Positions 1-8,271 of a DNA stretch of 48,264 bases are shown piece after piece (the stretch's first letter is position 1; every line of letters starts with the position of its first letter). The position numbers and the translations under genes were made by a program. The notes beneath the pieces are model-generated. The model did no database searches. It had not been told where the DNA came from and saw nothing but the letters and a program-made list of their open reading frames with translations. The DNA is from Lachnospiraceae bacterium (GTDB taxonomy: Bacteria > Bacillota > Clostridia > Lachnospirales > Lachnospiraceae): positions 1-48,264 of the forward strand of contig QXWO01000048.1 of NCBI GenBank assembly GCA_009911035.1, in the 5' to 3' direction.

Positions 1-146
1 TGCTTCGTTCGTTTCTTTTCTGAAATTCTTGTTGAATTTTCAGGGCTGCATTGCTGTTTACTTGTCAAGGTGCTTTGCCTTATCTTTCAGGCTTATGTAT
101 TGTTTGTTGCTTGGTTTTTTTTGATTTATCACCCGCAACGAAGATT

Positions 147-175
147 ACTATACCATGCTTGTTTTATAATGTCAA
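147..175 (-). promoter_or_regulatory. Strong sigma-A promoter with a leftward leader (rRNA-operon-like)
   Basis: On the minus strand TTGACA (170-175) and TATAGT (147-152) are separated by exactly 17 bp, a near-consensus housekeeping promoter. The next 146 bases, to the window edge, contain no ORF. They look like an untranslated leader, with an A-run and a stretch reading CACCTTGACAAGTAAACAG, reminiscent of sequences bordering stable-RNA genes in Clostridia. I infer, but cannot see, an rRNA or tRNA operon just off the left edge. Confidence 0.6.
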
Positions 176-236
176 CAAGTTTTTTAAAAATTTTGTAGAT
201 TTTTTTTAATCCCTTAAAAATGCCCGCTGCCGCCGC

Positions 237-974
237 CTAAAATAAGGGGACAGCAGCAATACGGTCGCCGTTTTTCATGATGACTCCAAGAGATGCGATT
301 CCACTCACTTCTTCCCTGGGAATCTCACATATTAATACCAGTTCTGTTCCCTCTGCCGGAGAAAGAGTTCCCTGAAAATAAGCCAGGTCATTTACCAGCA
401 TGGTGGTCAGGGCATTTTTCTCCTGCCCGTTTACTGATATTTTGAACCTGGTTCCGCTCTGGGATATATCAAGCGGCATTTCTGTCCCTGATAAATTTTC
501 TGCCAGGAACTTTAAAATAAGAAGTTCATTTCCTTCTGTGGCGTTCATGACAAAATAAAATTCTTCCCCCTGCTCTGGATAGACGCTGCTGGTCTCATAC
601 CCTGTATAGGTCATCCTAACTGAGCTTAAGTTCAGGAATTCCTCTATGCTGACGTTTTCATACTGCTGCTCCTGGGTATTGTCAATCATGGGTACATCTT
701 CGGTGTCCGGCACTTCCTGGATTTCTTCCTCCGTATTTGCCTCTTCTTCCTTGGCAGCTTCTTCTCCCCCTTCTTCCGGAACAGCTTCTTCTTCCAAAGT
801 AAGTTCCACAAGCTTTTCCTCATGATTCGCATCATACTTAAGCAACTGGGATGCTGCATATTCCACCACCAGTTCCTGCTGCTGTTCGTTTAACTCCGGT
901 ATTTCATTTCCGCATCCGGCCGTAATTGCTGCTGACAACAGCACTACTGCCGCTCCTGTTACTTTCTTTTTCAT
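237..974 (-). CDS. Probable surface lipoprotein, unknown function
   Basis: This 245-residue protein begins MKKKVTGAAVVLLSA and has a lipobox ending ITAGC, so the mature protein should start at Cys21 and be lipid-anchored outside the membrane. The ATG at 974 was chosen because AGAGG lies just upstream and the signal peptide starts there; the longer frame to 1028 only adds a charged extension. Residues 55-110 are a very acidic, low-complexity Glu-rich linker. The C-terminal 130 residues look like a folded beta-rich domain that I do not recognise. It begins 7 bp after the DUF2339-type gene and closes the two-component operon, so an envelope role linked to that membrane protein is likely, though inferred only from context. 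Confidence 0.75.
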   Translation of the reverse strand: MKKKVTGAAVVLLSAAITAGCGNEIPELNEQQQELVVEYAASQLLKYDANHEEKLVELTLEEEAVPEEGGEEAAKEEEANTEEEIQEVPDTEDVPMIDNTQEQQYENVSIEEFLNLSSVRMTYTGYETSSVYPEQGEEFYFVMNATEGNELLILKFLAENLSGTEMPLDISQSGTRFKISVNGQEKNALTTMLVNDLAYFQGTLSPAEGTELVLICEIPREEVSGIASLGVIMKNGDRIAAVPLF

Positions 975-981
975 TTTTATT

Positions 982-2988
982 TTACCTCTTTTCTGCATAA
1001 TCCATATTTTTCTTTTCCAGTTGTACATAAATAAATGAAATCATAAGGGCCGCAATGCCCACGATCAGGCATACGATCACTCGGTACAAAGACTCCACTT
1101 CACTGAAATCATATAGGGCCAGTTTCAGGCACACAAAGGCTGCCAGCACCAGTCCACATACCCTTTCCACTTTATCATTTCGTTTAAATCCTGCCCCTAC
1201 ACAGCCAAAGGCAATAAGCATGAGAAGGATGCTTACAATCACAGGCGATTCATAATGTCCTGTCAGGGTGCAATAGGCCAGAAAAGCTGCCAGCACCAGA
1301 TTTTTCCGTAAAATCCCCATTCCGTAACGGCTGCGGAACATGACAATAATAGAAATTGCACCAATAACCATTATGGCAGAACTGAAAATATAACTATTGC
1401 ATCTCCACACCCCTAAACAGTATACCGCTAAAAGTGCCACATTGGCAATATTATAAGGCAATTGTATTTTATTTTTAAGATAAGGCAGATGGTTAAACAG
1501 CAGGAACAATATCAGCAGAATCCCTGCACTGACCGGGTAAAACCATCCTGCCGGCCAGCCCAGTTCTCTTTGTAAATAGTAGATACACTGGCTGTACCAT
1601 ATAAGCAGAATACTAACGGTAACTATCATCTGGTGGTAAAGATGCATGTGCCTGATCCGGAATACCGATAAAAACAGTGCCCCTGCAAGTATCCAGCAAT
1701 ACCTGCTGTCCGCCAGCCATATGCCCACCATGCCGGTCCATGTGACTACAATACAGTCAAGCGCTATAACCTCTCTATGGGCCGCAAAAATTTTTACACC
1801 AAAAAGAACCAGTGCCAGCGTCACTATAATTTCCCACTGGTTTCCCGAAAAACTGCCTGCCAAAAGTGATGCTGCCGCCCAGTAGTATAACTGGGTCCAT
1901 CTTCTTCCATCTACTTTGTTCCACAAAAGAAACACCACGCTGCATACCACAAGAACCATCACTTCTATTGTCCCGTGTACAAACAGCGCCGCTTCCGGCT
2001 GAGTCAGCACGCCGGGTCCTGCATTTCCAATCAGAAATAAAAGGAAAATGCATAGCCCGTTTCCCACACAGCACAAGACAAACAACGCCTGCCTCTTTGT
2101 CCCTTCTTTCAGACTCAGAAAGCTGATAAAAATAAAGGAGGTTACCACATAAAAAGCAAGGTAAACAGCGTGTATGCCCTCTCTCCAGGCGAGCCCCGTA
2201 AGGATTATTGTAAGAATCATGCAGGCTGTTAGATGTACCACATGCTCCGCTGTATTACTTTCCCTGTTCTGGAACACTATATTAACTATATTTATAGTAA
2301 GCAGCATGATAACTGCTGTCAAAAAATTCAGTTCTGTCTCAAATCCCCGGATAAAAAGGAAACAGATATAACAGCCAAGGAGACTGATTATCCTGACTAA
2401 TGTAAGTCCTCTCTTTCTGCACAGAAAAGTTGTACCCACTGCAATGACCAGCGTAACAGCCATGGCCGCTGTTTCATTGATAGTATGCAGTATCAGATAG
2501 TTCGTGATATTGGCTATATACAGCCCGCCGATGCCGATCCCTGTGGTTATACCGGAAAAACTTTTTATTTTCCTGCGGATAAATAATTCCGACAGTATGA
2601 CCAGGGATAATGCTGCTCCATACAGGCACAGCCCCTGTCCCATTCCGTTTAAAAAGTTAAAGCCAAAAATCACAAAGGCTGTCAGCACAAGTATGGCGCC
2701 TATCAGGCTGAAAACATGCATACCGATTTTAAATTCCATATTGCGCCCTGGCTGTTTAGCTGCTTTTGGAAGCTGCTTTATACGCTCCTGGTACTGCCGG
2801 TAACTGCGTTCAGCTTCCCTTTCCACCTGAAAAGGCGTTGCCCTGTGGCTCTCCAGATCCCGCATCATCTGCGCCAGATACCGGTCGTACTCCGGGTCAC
2901 GGGACAGTTCCATAAGCTGTCTTAGCTTCGCCCCCACCCGCTTCATATCATCTCTGTTCTGATTGTCCGTCTGTTCAAGCATGTTCAT
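982..2988 (-). CDS. DUF2339-type polytopic membrane protein
   Basis: This 668-residue protein has a soluble, charged N-terminus of about 85 residues, followed by an almost continuous run of hydrophobic helices to the C-terminus; I estimate 14 or more. The first helices, starting near MEFKIGMHVFSLIGAILVL with a glycine-rich GITTGIGIGGLYIAN segment further on, resemble the DUF2339 family of large uncharacterised membrane proteins. The ATG at 2988 is preceded by GGAG and overlaps the 3' end of the histidine kinase gene by 14 bp, so translation is probably coupled. The lipoprotein gene follows 7 bp later. Function is unknown; co-transcription with a sensor kinase suggests an envelope-stress or cell-surface role. 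Confidence 0.75.
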   Translation of the reverse strand: MNMLEQTDNQNRDDMKRVGAKLRQLMELSRDPEYDRYLAQMMRDLESHRATPFQVEREAERSYRQYQERIKQLPKAAKQPGRNMEFKIGMHVFSLIGAILVLTAFVIFGFNFLNGMGQGLCLYGAALSLVILSELFIRRKIKSFSGITTGIGIGGLYIANITNYLILHTINETAAMAVTLVIAVGTTFLCRKRGLTLVRIISLLGCYICFLFIRGFETELNFLTAVIMLLTINIVNIVFQNRESNTAEHVVHLTACMILTIILTGLAWREGIHAVYLAFYVVTSFIFISFLSLKEGTKRQALFVLCCVGNGLCIFLLFLIGNAGPGVLTQPEAALFVHGTIEVMVLVVCSVVFLLWNKVDGRRWTQLYYWAAASLLAGSFSGNQWEIIVTLALVLFGVKIFAAHREVIALDCIVVTWTGMVGIWLADSRYCWILAGALFLSVFRIRHMHLYHQMIVTVSILLIWYSQCIYYLQRELGWPAGWFYPVSAGILLILFLLFNHLPYLKNKIQLPYNIANVALLAVYCLGVWRCNSYIFSSAIMVIGAISIIVMFRSRYGMGILRKNLVLAAFLAYCTLTGHYESPVIVSILLMLIAFGCVGAGFKRNDKVERVCGLVLAAFVCLKLALYDFSEVESLYRVIVCLIVGIAALMISFIYVQLEKKNMDYAEKR

Positions 2989-4465
2989 TCCTTTTCTCCG
3001 ATGTTTCCAGTTCAAACCAGAATTCCACGCCGTTATCATAATTGATAACGCCGTAGCTTTGATTCATGGCATCCATAATTGCCTTTACAATGGAAAGTCC
3101 TACACCGCTGCCGCCGTACTCCCTTGTTCTGGCCTTGTCAACTTTATAAAACTTTTCCCAGATATGGGGGATACTCTCCTCTGGTATGGGAATGCCTGTA
3201 TTAAAAACTGAAACGCGCACACGGTTTTCCTTTAAAGTTAATTTTACATCAATTACTCTGTTTCCTGCAACATGATTTATTGCATTACTGAAATAATTAT
3301 TAAAAACCTCCTCCACCTTAAACTCGTCGGCCCACACTGAAACCGGCGGATAGTCCTCCATCCGCAGACTGATTTCTTTTTGTCTGCACAGAATTTCCGC
3401 AGACTGTAAATAATTTCTGATGAGCATGGTAATGTCAAACCGCTCCATAGCCACTGTGTCGGTGCCGAATTCAAGCTGGTTTAATGACAGAAGCTTTGTC
3501 ACCATATGATTCATTTTGGATGCTTCATCCATAATGACCCCACAGTAAAAATCCCTGCTCTCCAATCCGTCGTCAATTCCCTCCTTAAGCCCCTCCGCAT
3601 ACCCCTGTATCAGGGCAATGGGCGTTTTCAGTTCATGGGATACATTGGATAAAAATTCCTTGCGCATTTCGTCGATTCTGTTTTTTTTCTCAATATCCCT
3701 TTTTAATTCATTATTTGCGCTCTTTAACTCGGATATGGTTGTTTCAAGTGTCTGTGACAGTTTATTTATATTTTTTCCAAGGAGGGCTATTTCCGTTTGG
3801 CTGTTTCCTGTATATTTTACATCAAAATCCAGGTGACACATTTTTTCTGAGATCCGGGCAAGCTCCATAATCGGCTCTGTCACTTTGCGGGATACCAGCC
3901 AGATGACAAATATACCCAGCAATGCTGACCCCGTCCCCACATATGCGAGAAAGCGGTTTGCCAGCACTACGCTGTCGCGGATTCCTTCCAGGGGTGTCCG
4001 AAACAGAAAAAGACTTCCATTATCCAGTATTCCCCACATATCCACATATTCAAGGCTGGTCCTGCCGTCCGCCCTGCTATACATCTCATAGTTTTCATCA
4101 GCCGCCAGCAGTCTGCAGTTATCCGATCTGTCTTCTTTAAACAGGTAATCCAGAAGCAGACGGCGCATGATCTCGTAATCGTTTATGGAAATTTTGATGG
4201 CCTTGGTTTCCACATCCAAAAGAAGAATATTGATATTATATTTCCCACAGATCTTTTGAAATTCGATATCAAAGTCATCCGTTCTGATCGTGCCTTCATT
4301 AGACGCCTGATTAATAGTATGATAAACGCTCAGCATAACCTTCTTTTTATTGTTCAGATAATATTTCTCAAGAAATGTATTATTTATAAACCAGCACAGT
4401 AAAATGGTACCAGCCATCAGCGCACAGAATATCAGCGCAAATTGTTTTCGGATTGAATACTTCAT
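2975..4465 (-). CDS. Sensor histidine kinase (two-component system 1)
   Basis: This 496-residue kinase has TM1 at about 10-29, an extracytoplasmic sensor region to about 172, TM2 at 173-191, a HAMP linker to about 245, and a HisKA helix with the phospho-acceptor His277 in NVSHELKTP. The HATPase domain shows the N box (NNYFSNAINHV), a G1-type box and a GGSGVGLSIVK G2 box. All catalytic motifs are present. It should phosphorylate the OmpR-type regulator encoded upstream, although the two genes are separated by about 200 bp that hold a large hairpin. Its 3' end overlaps the DUF2339-type gene. The sensed signal is unknown. Confidence 0.9.
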   Translation of the reverse strand: MKYSIRKQFALIFCALMAGTILLCWFINNTFLEKYYLNNKKKVMLSVYHTINQASNEGTIRTDDFDIEFQKICGKYNINILLLDVETKAIKISINDYEIMRRLLLDYLFKEDRSDNCRLLAADENYEMYSRADGRTSLEYVDMWGILDNGSLFLFRTPLEGIRDSVVLANRFLAYVGTGSALLGIFVIWLVSRKVTEPIMELARISEKMCHLDFDVKYTGNSQTEIALLGKNINKLSQTLETTISELKSANNELKRDIEKKNRIDEMRKEFLSNVSHELKTPIALIQGYAEGLKEGIDDGLESRDFYCGVIMDEASKMNHMVTKLLSLNQLEFGTDTVAMERFDITMLIRNYLQSAEILCRQKEISLRMEDYPPVSVWADEFKVEEVFNNYFSNAINHVAGNRVIDVKLTLKENRVRVSVFNTGIPIPEESIPHIWEKFYKVDKARTREYGGSGVGLSIVKAIMDAMNQSYGVINYDNGVEFWFELETSEKRNEHA

Positions 4466-4552
4466 AGTTTTTCTTTCTTCCGCTTCGACTTTATAACTTA
4501 TTTCTACAATCGTTTCTCTCTATTTTATAACACTTATTTTCTATTATTTCCA

Positions 4553-4611
4553 CTTAACAAGAGGGGGCCGGTTGAAACCGACGTCAACCAGCCCATGTAA
4601 AACTTGTTAAG
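4553..4611. repeat. Nested inverted repeat between response regulator and kinase genes
   Basis: An outer pair CTTAACAAG (4553-4561) and CTTGTTAAG (4603-4611) encloses an inner stem. Read on the minus strand, the inner stem pairs GGCTGGTTGA with TCAACCGGCC (one G-U wobble). There is no U-tract after it, so it is not an ordinary terminator. It sits in the 202-bp gap between the regulator stop and the kinase start and could be an mRNA processing or attenuation structure. Confidence 0.55.
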
Positions 4612-4667
4612 AAACAACTCAAACTCCCAAAAACGCCCGCAAATACTGACTTATACATCTATCGCCC

Positions 4668-5348
4668 TTAACTGCTTATATCAAATTTGTACCCCATGCC
4701 CCAGATCGTCTTTATCAACTCACCTTTTTCTCCCATTTTACTGCGGAGTTTCTTCACATGGGTGTCAATTGTCCTGGCATCCCCAAAATAATCATAATTC
4801 CATACGTTATTCAGTATCTTTTCACGGGACAGGGCAATCCCCTTATTTTCAAGGAAATAGGTGAGAAGTTCAAATTCTTTGTAGCTCAAGTCCACGGGCT
4901 GCCCGTCAATACTGACGCTGTGTGCCGATTTATTGATCACAATGCCCCCTGCAGAGAGATTTTCTTCCTCCCCAAACTGGCTGGTCCTGCGCAGAATGGC
5001 TTCCACCCTCGCTACAAGAATTTTCGGGCTGAAAGGCTTGGAGATATATTCATCAACGCCAAGCTGGAATCCCTGTAATTCATCCTGTTCACCGGACTTG
5101 GCTGTCAGCATGATAATCGGGACTTTGGAATACTGTCTGATTTCCCGGCACACTTCCCAGCCGTCCATGACAGGCATCATGATATCCAGAATGATAAGGG
5201 CAATCTCCTTTTCCCTGTAAAAAATATCCAGTGCCTTTCCGCCGTCTTCCGCCTCCAGCACATCAAAATTACTCCTTGTAAGGAAGTCCTTTACCAGCTT
5301 TCTCATTCTGGATTCATCATCTACAATAAGAATTTTCAATCTGTCCAT
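4668..5348 (-). CDS. OmpR/PhoB-family response regulator (two-component system 1)
   Basis: This 226-residue regulator has a receiver domain with acidic residues Asp10/Asp11, phospho-acceptor Asp55 (ILDIMMP), Thr82 and Lys104 (SKPF). A C-terminal winged-helix DNA-binding domain follows, with the usual LSYKEFELL start and RTIDTHVKKLRSKMG recognition region. The ATG at 5348 was chosen because it follows CAGGAGGGCAG and begins the canonical DRLKILIVDD. The frame is open for 20 more codons without a better start. The cognate kinase lies downstream. Target genes probably include the operon's own DUF2339-type and lipoprotein genes. Confidence 0.92.
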   Translation of the reverse strand: MDRLKILIVDDESRMRKLVKDFLTRSNFDVLEAEDGGKALDIFYREKEIALIILDIMMPVMDGWEVCREIRQYSKVPIIMLTAKSGEQDELQGFQLGVDEYISKPFSPKILVARVEAILRRTSQFGEEENLSAGGIVINKSAHSVSIDGQPVDLSYKEFELLTYFLENKGIALSREKILNNVWNYDYFGDARTIDTHVKKLRSKMGEKGELIKTIWGMGYKFDISS

Positions 5349-5375
5349 ACTGCCCTCCTGAAAACCGATCCTCTG

Positions 5376-5426
5376 CACAAACGCTATTAGCAAAGGCTGA
5401 TACGCCAATTCCTAATAGTATTGTAA
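5376..5426 (-). repeat. Divergent copy of the CAGCGTTTG bipartite element
   Basis: On the minus strand, TTACAATACT (5417-5426) is followed after 17 bp by CAGCCTTTGCTA (5388-5399) and then by a second half-site, TAGCGTTTGTG (5376-5386). It lies in the leader of the response regulator gene. It resembles the three better copies at 8018, 10246 and 25482 but with a mismatch and a different spacing. Confidence 0.35.
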
Positions 5427-5439
5427 TGGAGAAGTATGT

Positions 5440-6021
5440 TTATTCTGTGAAATCTTCCTGCCACTTTGTAGCATTTTCCAATTCTGCTTCCTTCTGGCGT
5501 ATTTCTTTTTCCCGGCGTGTCAGTTCCTGCTCCCACATGGCGTATTTATTTTCAATCTGGGTCTTGTAGTTTAAAATGTTGGGATTCTCGCTGTTTAGGG
5601 TGATCCAGAACATAGCCGCCACCAATATTACAAGAAGGATATTGATACACACAGATATTTTTATGCCCTCTCTTTTCTTCTGGTCCTGCGCCGGTTGTCC
5701 GGCAGCCCGTTTGAAAATCGCCTCCCCGTCAATCCCATGGTCAAAAACTACAAATAGGGGAATCGGCCTTATATCCTTTTCGTCTATGCCCATTGCCTTC
5801 AGCCTCTCCTGCAGTTCCCTTAGATATTCCCACCCCACCGGGGTTGCAAAAACTTTTTCGTCCAGAATCCGGTCATAAGCGGCCAGCATATCCTGTGCAT
5901 TTTTTCCTTCTATTTTTTCCTCTAAATAATCTATCCGTTTTTGGTCCAGTCTTGCCCGCTCTGCATCCCCGATTGAATGAAAGCGGTATCCGCCTGCAAA
6001 AAAATCCTTTGTATCCGACAC
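5440..6021 (-). CDS. Unknown single-pass membrane protein with C-terminal coiled coil
   Basis: This 193-residue protein is not one I recognise. The N-terminal 115 residues are soluble and charged, with helical character around EERIDYLEEKIEG-like text. One hydrophobic segment (about 124-142, ISVCINILLVILVAAMFWI) is followed by a 45-residue Glu/Lys/Arg-rich stretch with coiled-coil spacing (MWEQELTRREKEIRQKEAELE). No signal peptide is visible. The start is a GTG at 6021 with AAGGATAAGG-type purine-rich sequence before it. It is transcribed in the same direction as the two-component operon, 91 bp upstream of the regulator start, and may or may not belong to it. Confidence 0.65.
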   Translation of the reverse strand: MSDTKDFFAGGYRFHSIGDAERARLDQKRIDYLEEKIEGKNAQDMLAAYDRILDEKVFATPVGWEYLRELQERLKAMGIDEKDIRPIPLFVVFDHGIDGEAIFKRAAGQPAQDQKKREGIKISVCINILLVILVAAMFWITLNSENPNILNYKTQIENKYAMWEQELTRREKEIRQKEAELENATKWQEDFTE

Positions 6022-6123
6022 AATCCTTATCCTTCCTTATTTCGTGGCTTTTTAAGCCTTTTCCACTGATACTGATTGCATTATACCCTTTTGCAGTCCC
6101 ATTATCAAATCTATTTTATATTT

Positions 6124-7965
6124 TTATCCTCTTTTCAGAAGCCAGTATACGCCGTATCCCGGTATATCCACACCTTTTGCCTGCATTTTTCTTCCGGAAA
6201 GCAGATCCGTGTATTCCCCGTCGTCCTCATTTATCCAGGCCGTCTTATCCTGCCCGCTGAAATTAAACAGGGCAACCAGCTTTTCCTTTTTATTTGCCCG
6301 GATAAGCCCTAAGACGGAATCGTCCCAGGTGTCTATGGTCCACACATCGGAATCAGCGCCAAAAACAGATACCTTTTTCCTGATTTTCTCCATTATTTCC
6401 AGCCCTGCAAAGATTCTCTCCTGTACGCTTCCTTTTTCTGCTCTCTTTCCGGCCAGCTCCCAGTTGAAATTTCCTCGGTGGAGGTACCGGCTGTCATCCT
6501 GTTTTGCCGGATTCTCATGGTAGGTATAGTCATTTACCTGGCCTACCTCGTCCCCGCTGTAGAGTACGGGAATTCCCGACTGGACAAACATGTAGGCATG
6601 GAGCATCAAATCCAGACACACCGCCTTTTCCAATGCCTCCTTATCCTCTTCTTCCTGTGCCTTCTCAATGCCGCATAGGGAAGCCGTAGTGCCGCACAAT
6701 CTGGCATCCCCGGATGCCGGGTCGGAATTGTATAACTCGCCTTTTGCAAAGGAGCCGGGATACTGTCCGGTAAGGAAATCGTTCAGGTACTTTTTATGGC
6801 TTACCTCCCCAATGCCAAACTGCATCAGATAACGGTAGTCAAGTCCCCAGCCGATATCGTCATGGCACCTTAAATAGTTAAGGAACACATACGCTTTAGG
6901 CAGGCTGCTTACAATGTCCATCTGCTGTTTCAGCAGGCGGATGTCTCCTGTGGCAACACTATTCCATGTAGTAGCCATCGTAGTGACATTGTAAAGCATA
7001 TGGCACTCCGGTTTTTCCACTGTTCCGAAATAAGGTACTACTTTCTCCGGCTCCATCACCACTTCCCCGAGAAGGATCACGCTTGGACACACAATCTCCC
7101 CTATCATGCGCATCATGCGGACAATGGTATGTACCTGGGGAAGATTCCGGCAGGAGGTATTTAACTCCTTCCAGATATAGGGAACCGCATCGATTCTCAT
7201 AATGTCAATCCCCTTATTGGCAAGGAATAAAAAATTATACATCATTTCGTTAAATACTCTGGGGTTTTTATAGTTCAGATCCCACTGGTAGGGATAAAAC
7301 GTTGTCATCACATAGTGTCCGATTTCCGGCAGCCAGGTAAAGTTGCCCGGAGCTGTGACCGGAAATACCTGTGGCACCGTTCTTTCATAAGCCGCCGGAA
7401 TGGCATCATTGTCAAAGAAGAAATAACGGCTCATATACTCTCCTTCGCCAGCCCTGGCGCGCTTTGCCCACTCATGCTCCTCTGATGTGTGGTTCATCAC
7501 AAAATCCATACACACATTCAGTCCTTTTTCATGGCAGGCGTCTGCAAGGCTTTCCAGATCTTCCATTGACCCCAGTTCTTTCTTTATCCTGCGGAAGTCT
7601 GCCACAGCATAACCGCCGTCCGAACGTCCCTCTATCGTATCGAGAAAAGGCATAAGATGAATATAATTTACATGACACTGTTCCAGATAATCCAGCTTTT
7701 TTTCCACGCCCTTCAGATTCCCTGCAAAATTGTCAATATACAGCATCATGCCCAGCATGTCATTTTTCTTGTACCAGGCGGAGTTCTTCTCTCTTGCCCC
7801 GTCTCTTTTTTTAAGGGACTGGCTGCGCCCAGTATAATATTCATACATTTTATCACACAGTTCAGAAAACATATCTGTATTCTGGTACAACTCCATATAA
7901 AGCCATTTCAATTCGTCCAGATGCTTTTGCATCCTTCTCTGGAAGGTACTGTCTGTTTTTGCCAT
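6124..7965 (-). CDS. Amylosucrase-like GH13 alpha-glucan/sucrose-active enzyme
   Basis: This 613-residue enzyme has the four GH13 regions: region I DFVMNHTS (154-161), region II IMRIDAV with the nucleophile Asp259, region III LLGEVV with the acid/base Glu301, and region IV NYLRCHDDI with His368 and Asp369. The long helical N-terminus, the NHTSEEHEWA text and the RCHDDIGW signature resemble amylosucrases, and the length matches them (about 630). It could therefore move glucosyl units from sucrose or a related alpha-glucoside, but plain hydrolysis cannot be excluded. There is no signal peptide, so it acts in the cytoplasm. The ATG at 7965 follows AAGGAG; the longer open frame runs through the promoter. 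It is a single-gene unit with its own promoter and operators at 8073-8133. Confidence 0.88.
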   Translation of the reverse strand: MAKTDSTFQRRMQKHLDELKWLYMELYQNTDMFSELCDKMYEYYTGRSQSLKKRDGAREKNSAWYKKNDMLGMMLYIDNFAGNLKGVEKKLDYLEQCHVNYIHLMPFLDTIEGRSDGGYAVADFRRIKKELGSMEDLESLADACHEKGLNVCMDFVMNHTSEEHEWAKRARAGEGEYMSRYFFFDNDAIPAAYERTVPQVFPVTAPGNFTWLPEIGHYVMTTFYPYQWDLNYKNPRVFNEMMYNFLFLANKGIDIMRIDAVPYIWKELNTSCRNLPQVHTIVRMMRMIGEIVCPSVILLGEVVMEPEKVVPYFGTVEKPECHMLYNVTTMATTWNSVATGDIRLLKQQMDIVSSLPKAYVFLNYLRCHDDIGWGLDYRYLMQFGIGEVSHKKYLNDFLTGQYPGSFAKGELYNSDPASGDARLCGTTASLCGIEKAQEEEDKEALEKAVCLDLMLHAYMFVQSGIPVLYSGDEVGQVNDYTYHENPAKQDDSRYLHRGNFNWELAGKRAEKGSVQERIFAGLEIMEKIRKKVSVFGADSDVWTIDTWDDSVLGLIRANKKEKLVALFNFSGQDKTAWINEDDGEYTDLLSGRKMQAKGVDIPGYGVYWLLKRG

Positions 7966-8017
7966 CTCTCTCTGCTCCTTTTCTAATTTTTGATTCCTGC
8001 GAACCGGCTCATAGTAA

Positions 8018-8054
8018 CAAACGCTGTCGCGCTTTACAATCTGGCTTATTGTAA
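8018..8054 (-). repeat. Bipartite element copy A (TTACAATAAG-N18-CAGCGTTTG)
   Basis: On the minus strand TTACAATAAG (8045-8054) is followed, after exactly 18 bp, by CAGCGTTTG (8018-8026). This lies in the transcribed leader of the amylosucrase-like gene, well downstream of its -10. The same arrangement recurs at 10246-10282 and 25482-25518. TTACAAT can also pair with the ATTGTAA just after it. Confidence 0.55.
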
Positions 8055-8072
8055 AAATATACCAGTCTAAGA

Positions 8073-8094
8073 TTACCGGTAAAGTAACCGGTAA
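8073..8094. promoter_or_regulatory. Tandem palindromic operators (TTACCGGTAA)
   Basis: Two 10-bp palindromic sites, TTACCGGTAA (8073-8082) and TAACCGGTAA (8085-8094), lie 12 bp apart and cover the predicted transcription start of the amylosucrase-like gene. A CG-centred palindrome beside a sugar-enzyme gene is the typical target of a LacI-family repressor. No such regulator is encoded in this window, so the binding protein is inferred only. Confidence 0.6.
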
Positions 8095-8104
8095 CTTTAG
8101 AAGT

Positions 8105-8133
8105 ATACTAGCATAGACTTTTCTGTATGTCAA
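8105..8133 (-). promoter_or_regulatory. Sigma-A promoter of the amylosucrase-like gene
   Basis: TTGACA (8128-8133) and TAGTAT (8105-8110) are 17 bp apart on the minus strand. The predicted start falls near 8098, directly against the tandem palindromes, so a bound repressor would block initiation or clearance. The leader is about 130 nt long. Confidence 0.65.
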
Positions 8134-8159
8134 TATGGTTTTCACGCAGGATTTTTCAT

Positions 8160-8229
8160 AAAAATCCGCCGCCGGAGCCCAGGCCGCAGAGCTTCCCCTG
8201 CCCCACGGCCCCACCACAAGGACGGCGGG
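8160..8229 (-). terminator. GC-rich branched terminator after the SpoIID/LysM gene
   Basis: After the stop at 8272, the minus strand can fold CCGCCG against CGGCGG around an inner GGCCG/CGGCC hairpin, ending in GGATTTTT. This fits an intrinsic terminator with an unusually long stem. A further perfect hairpin (GGATTTTT/AAAAATCC, 8151-8168) sits on its U-tract. Base composition is far more GC-rich than the flanks. The rest of the 306-bp gene-free gap 7966-8271 holds the promoter, operators and repeat listed separately. Confidence 0.45.
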
Positions 8230-8271
8230 CTGGCAGCACCTATTTGAATATGGGGATAGCGGACTTGCGGT

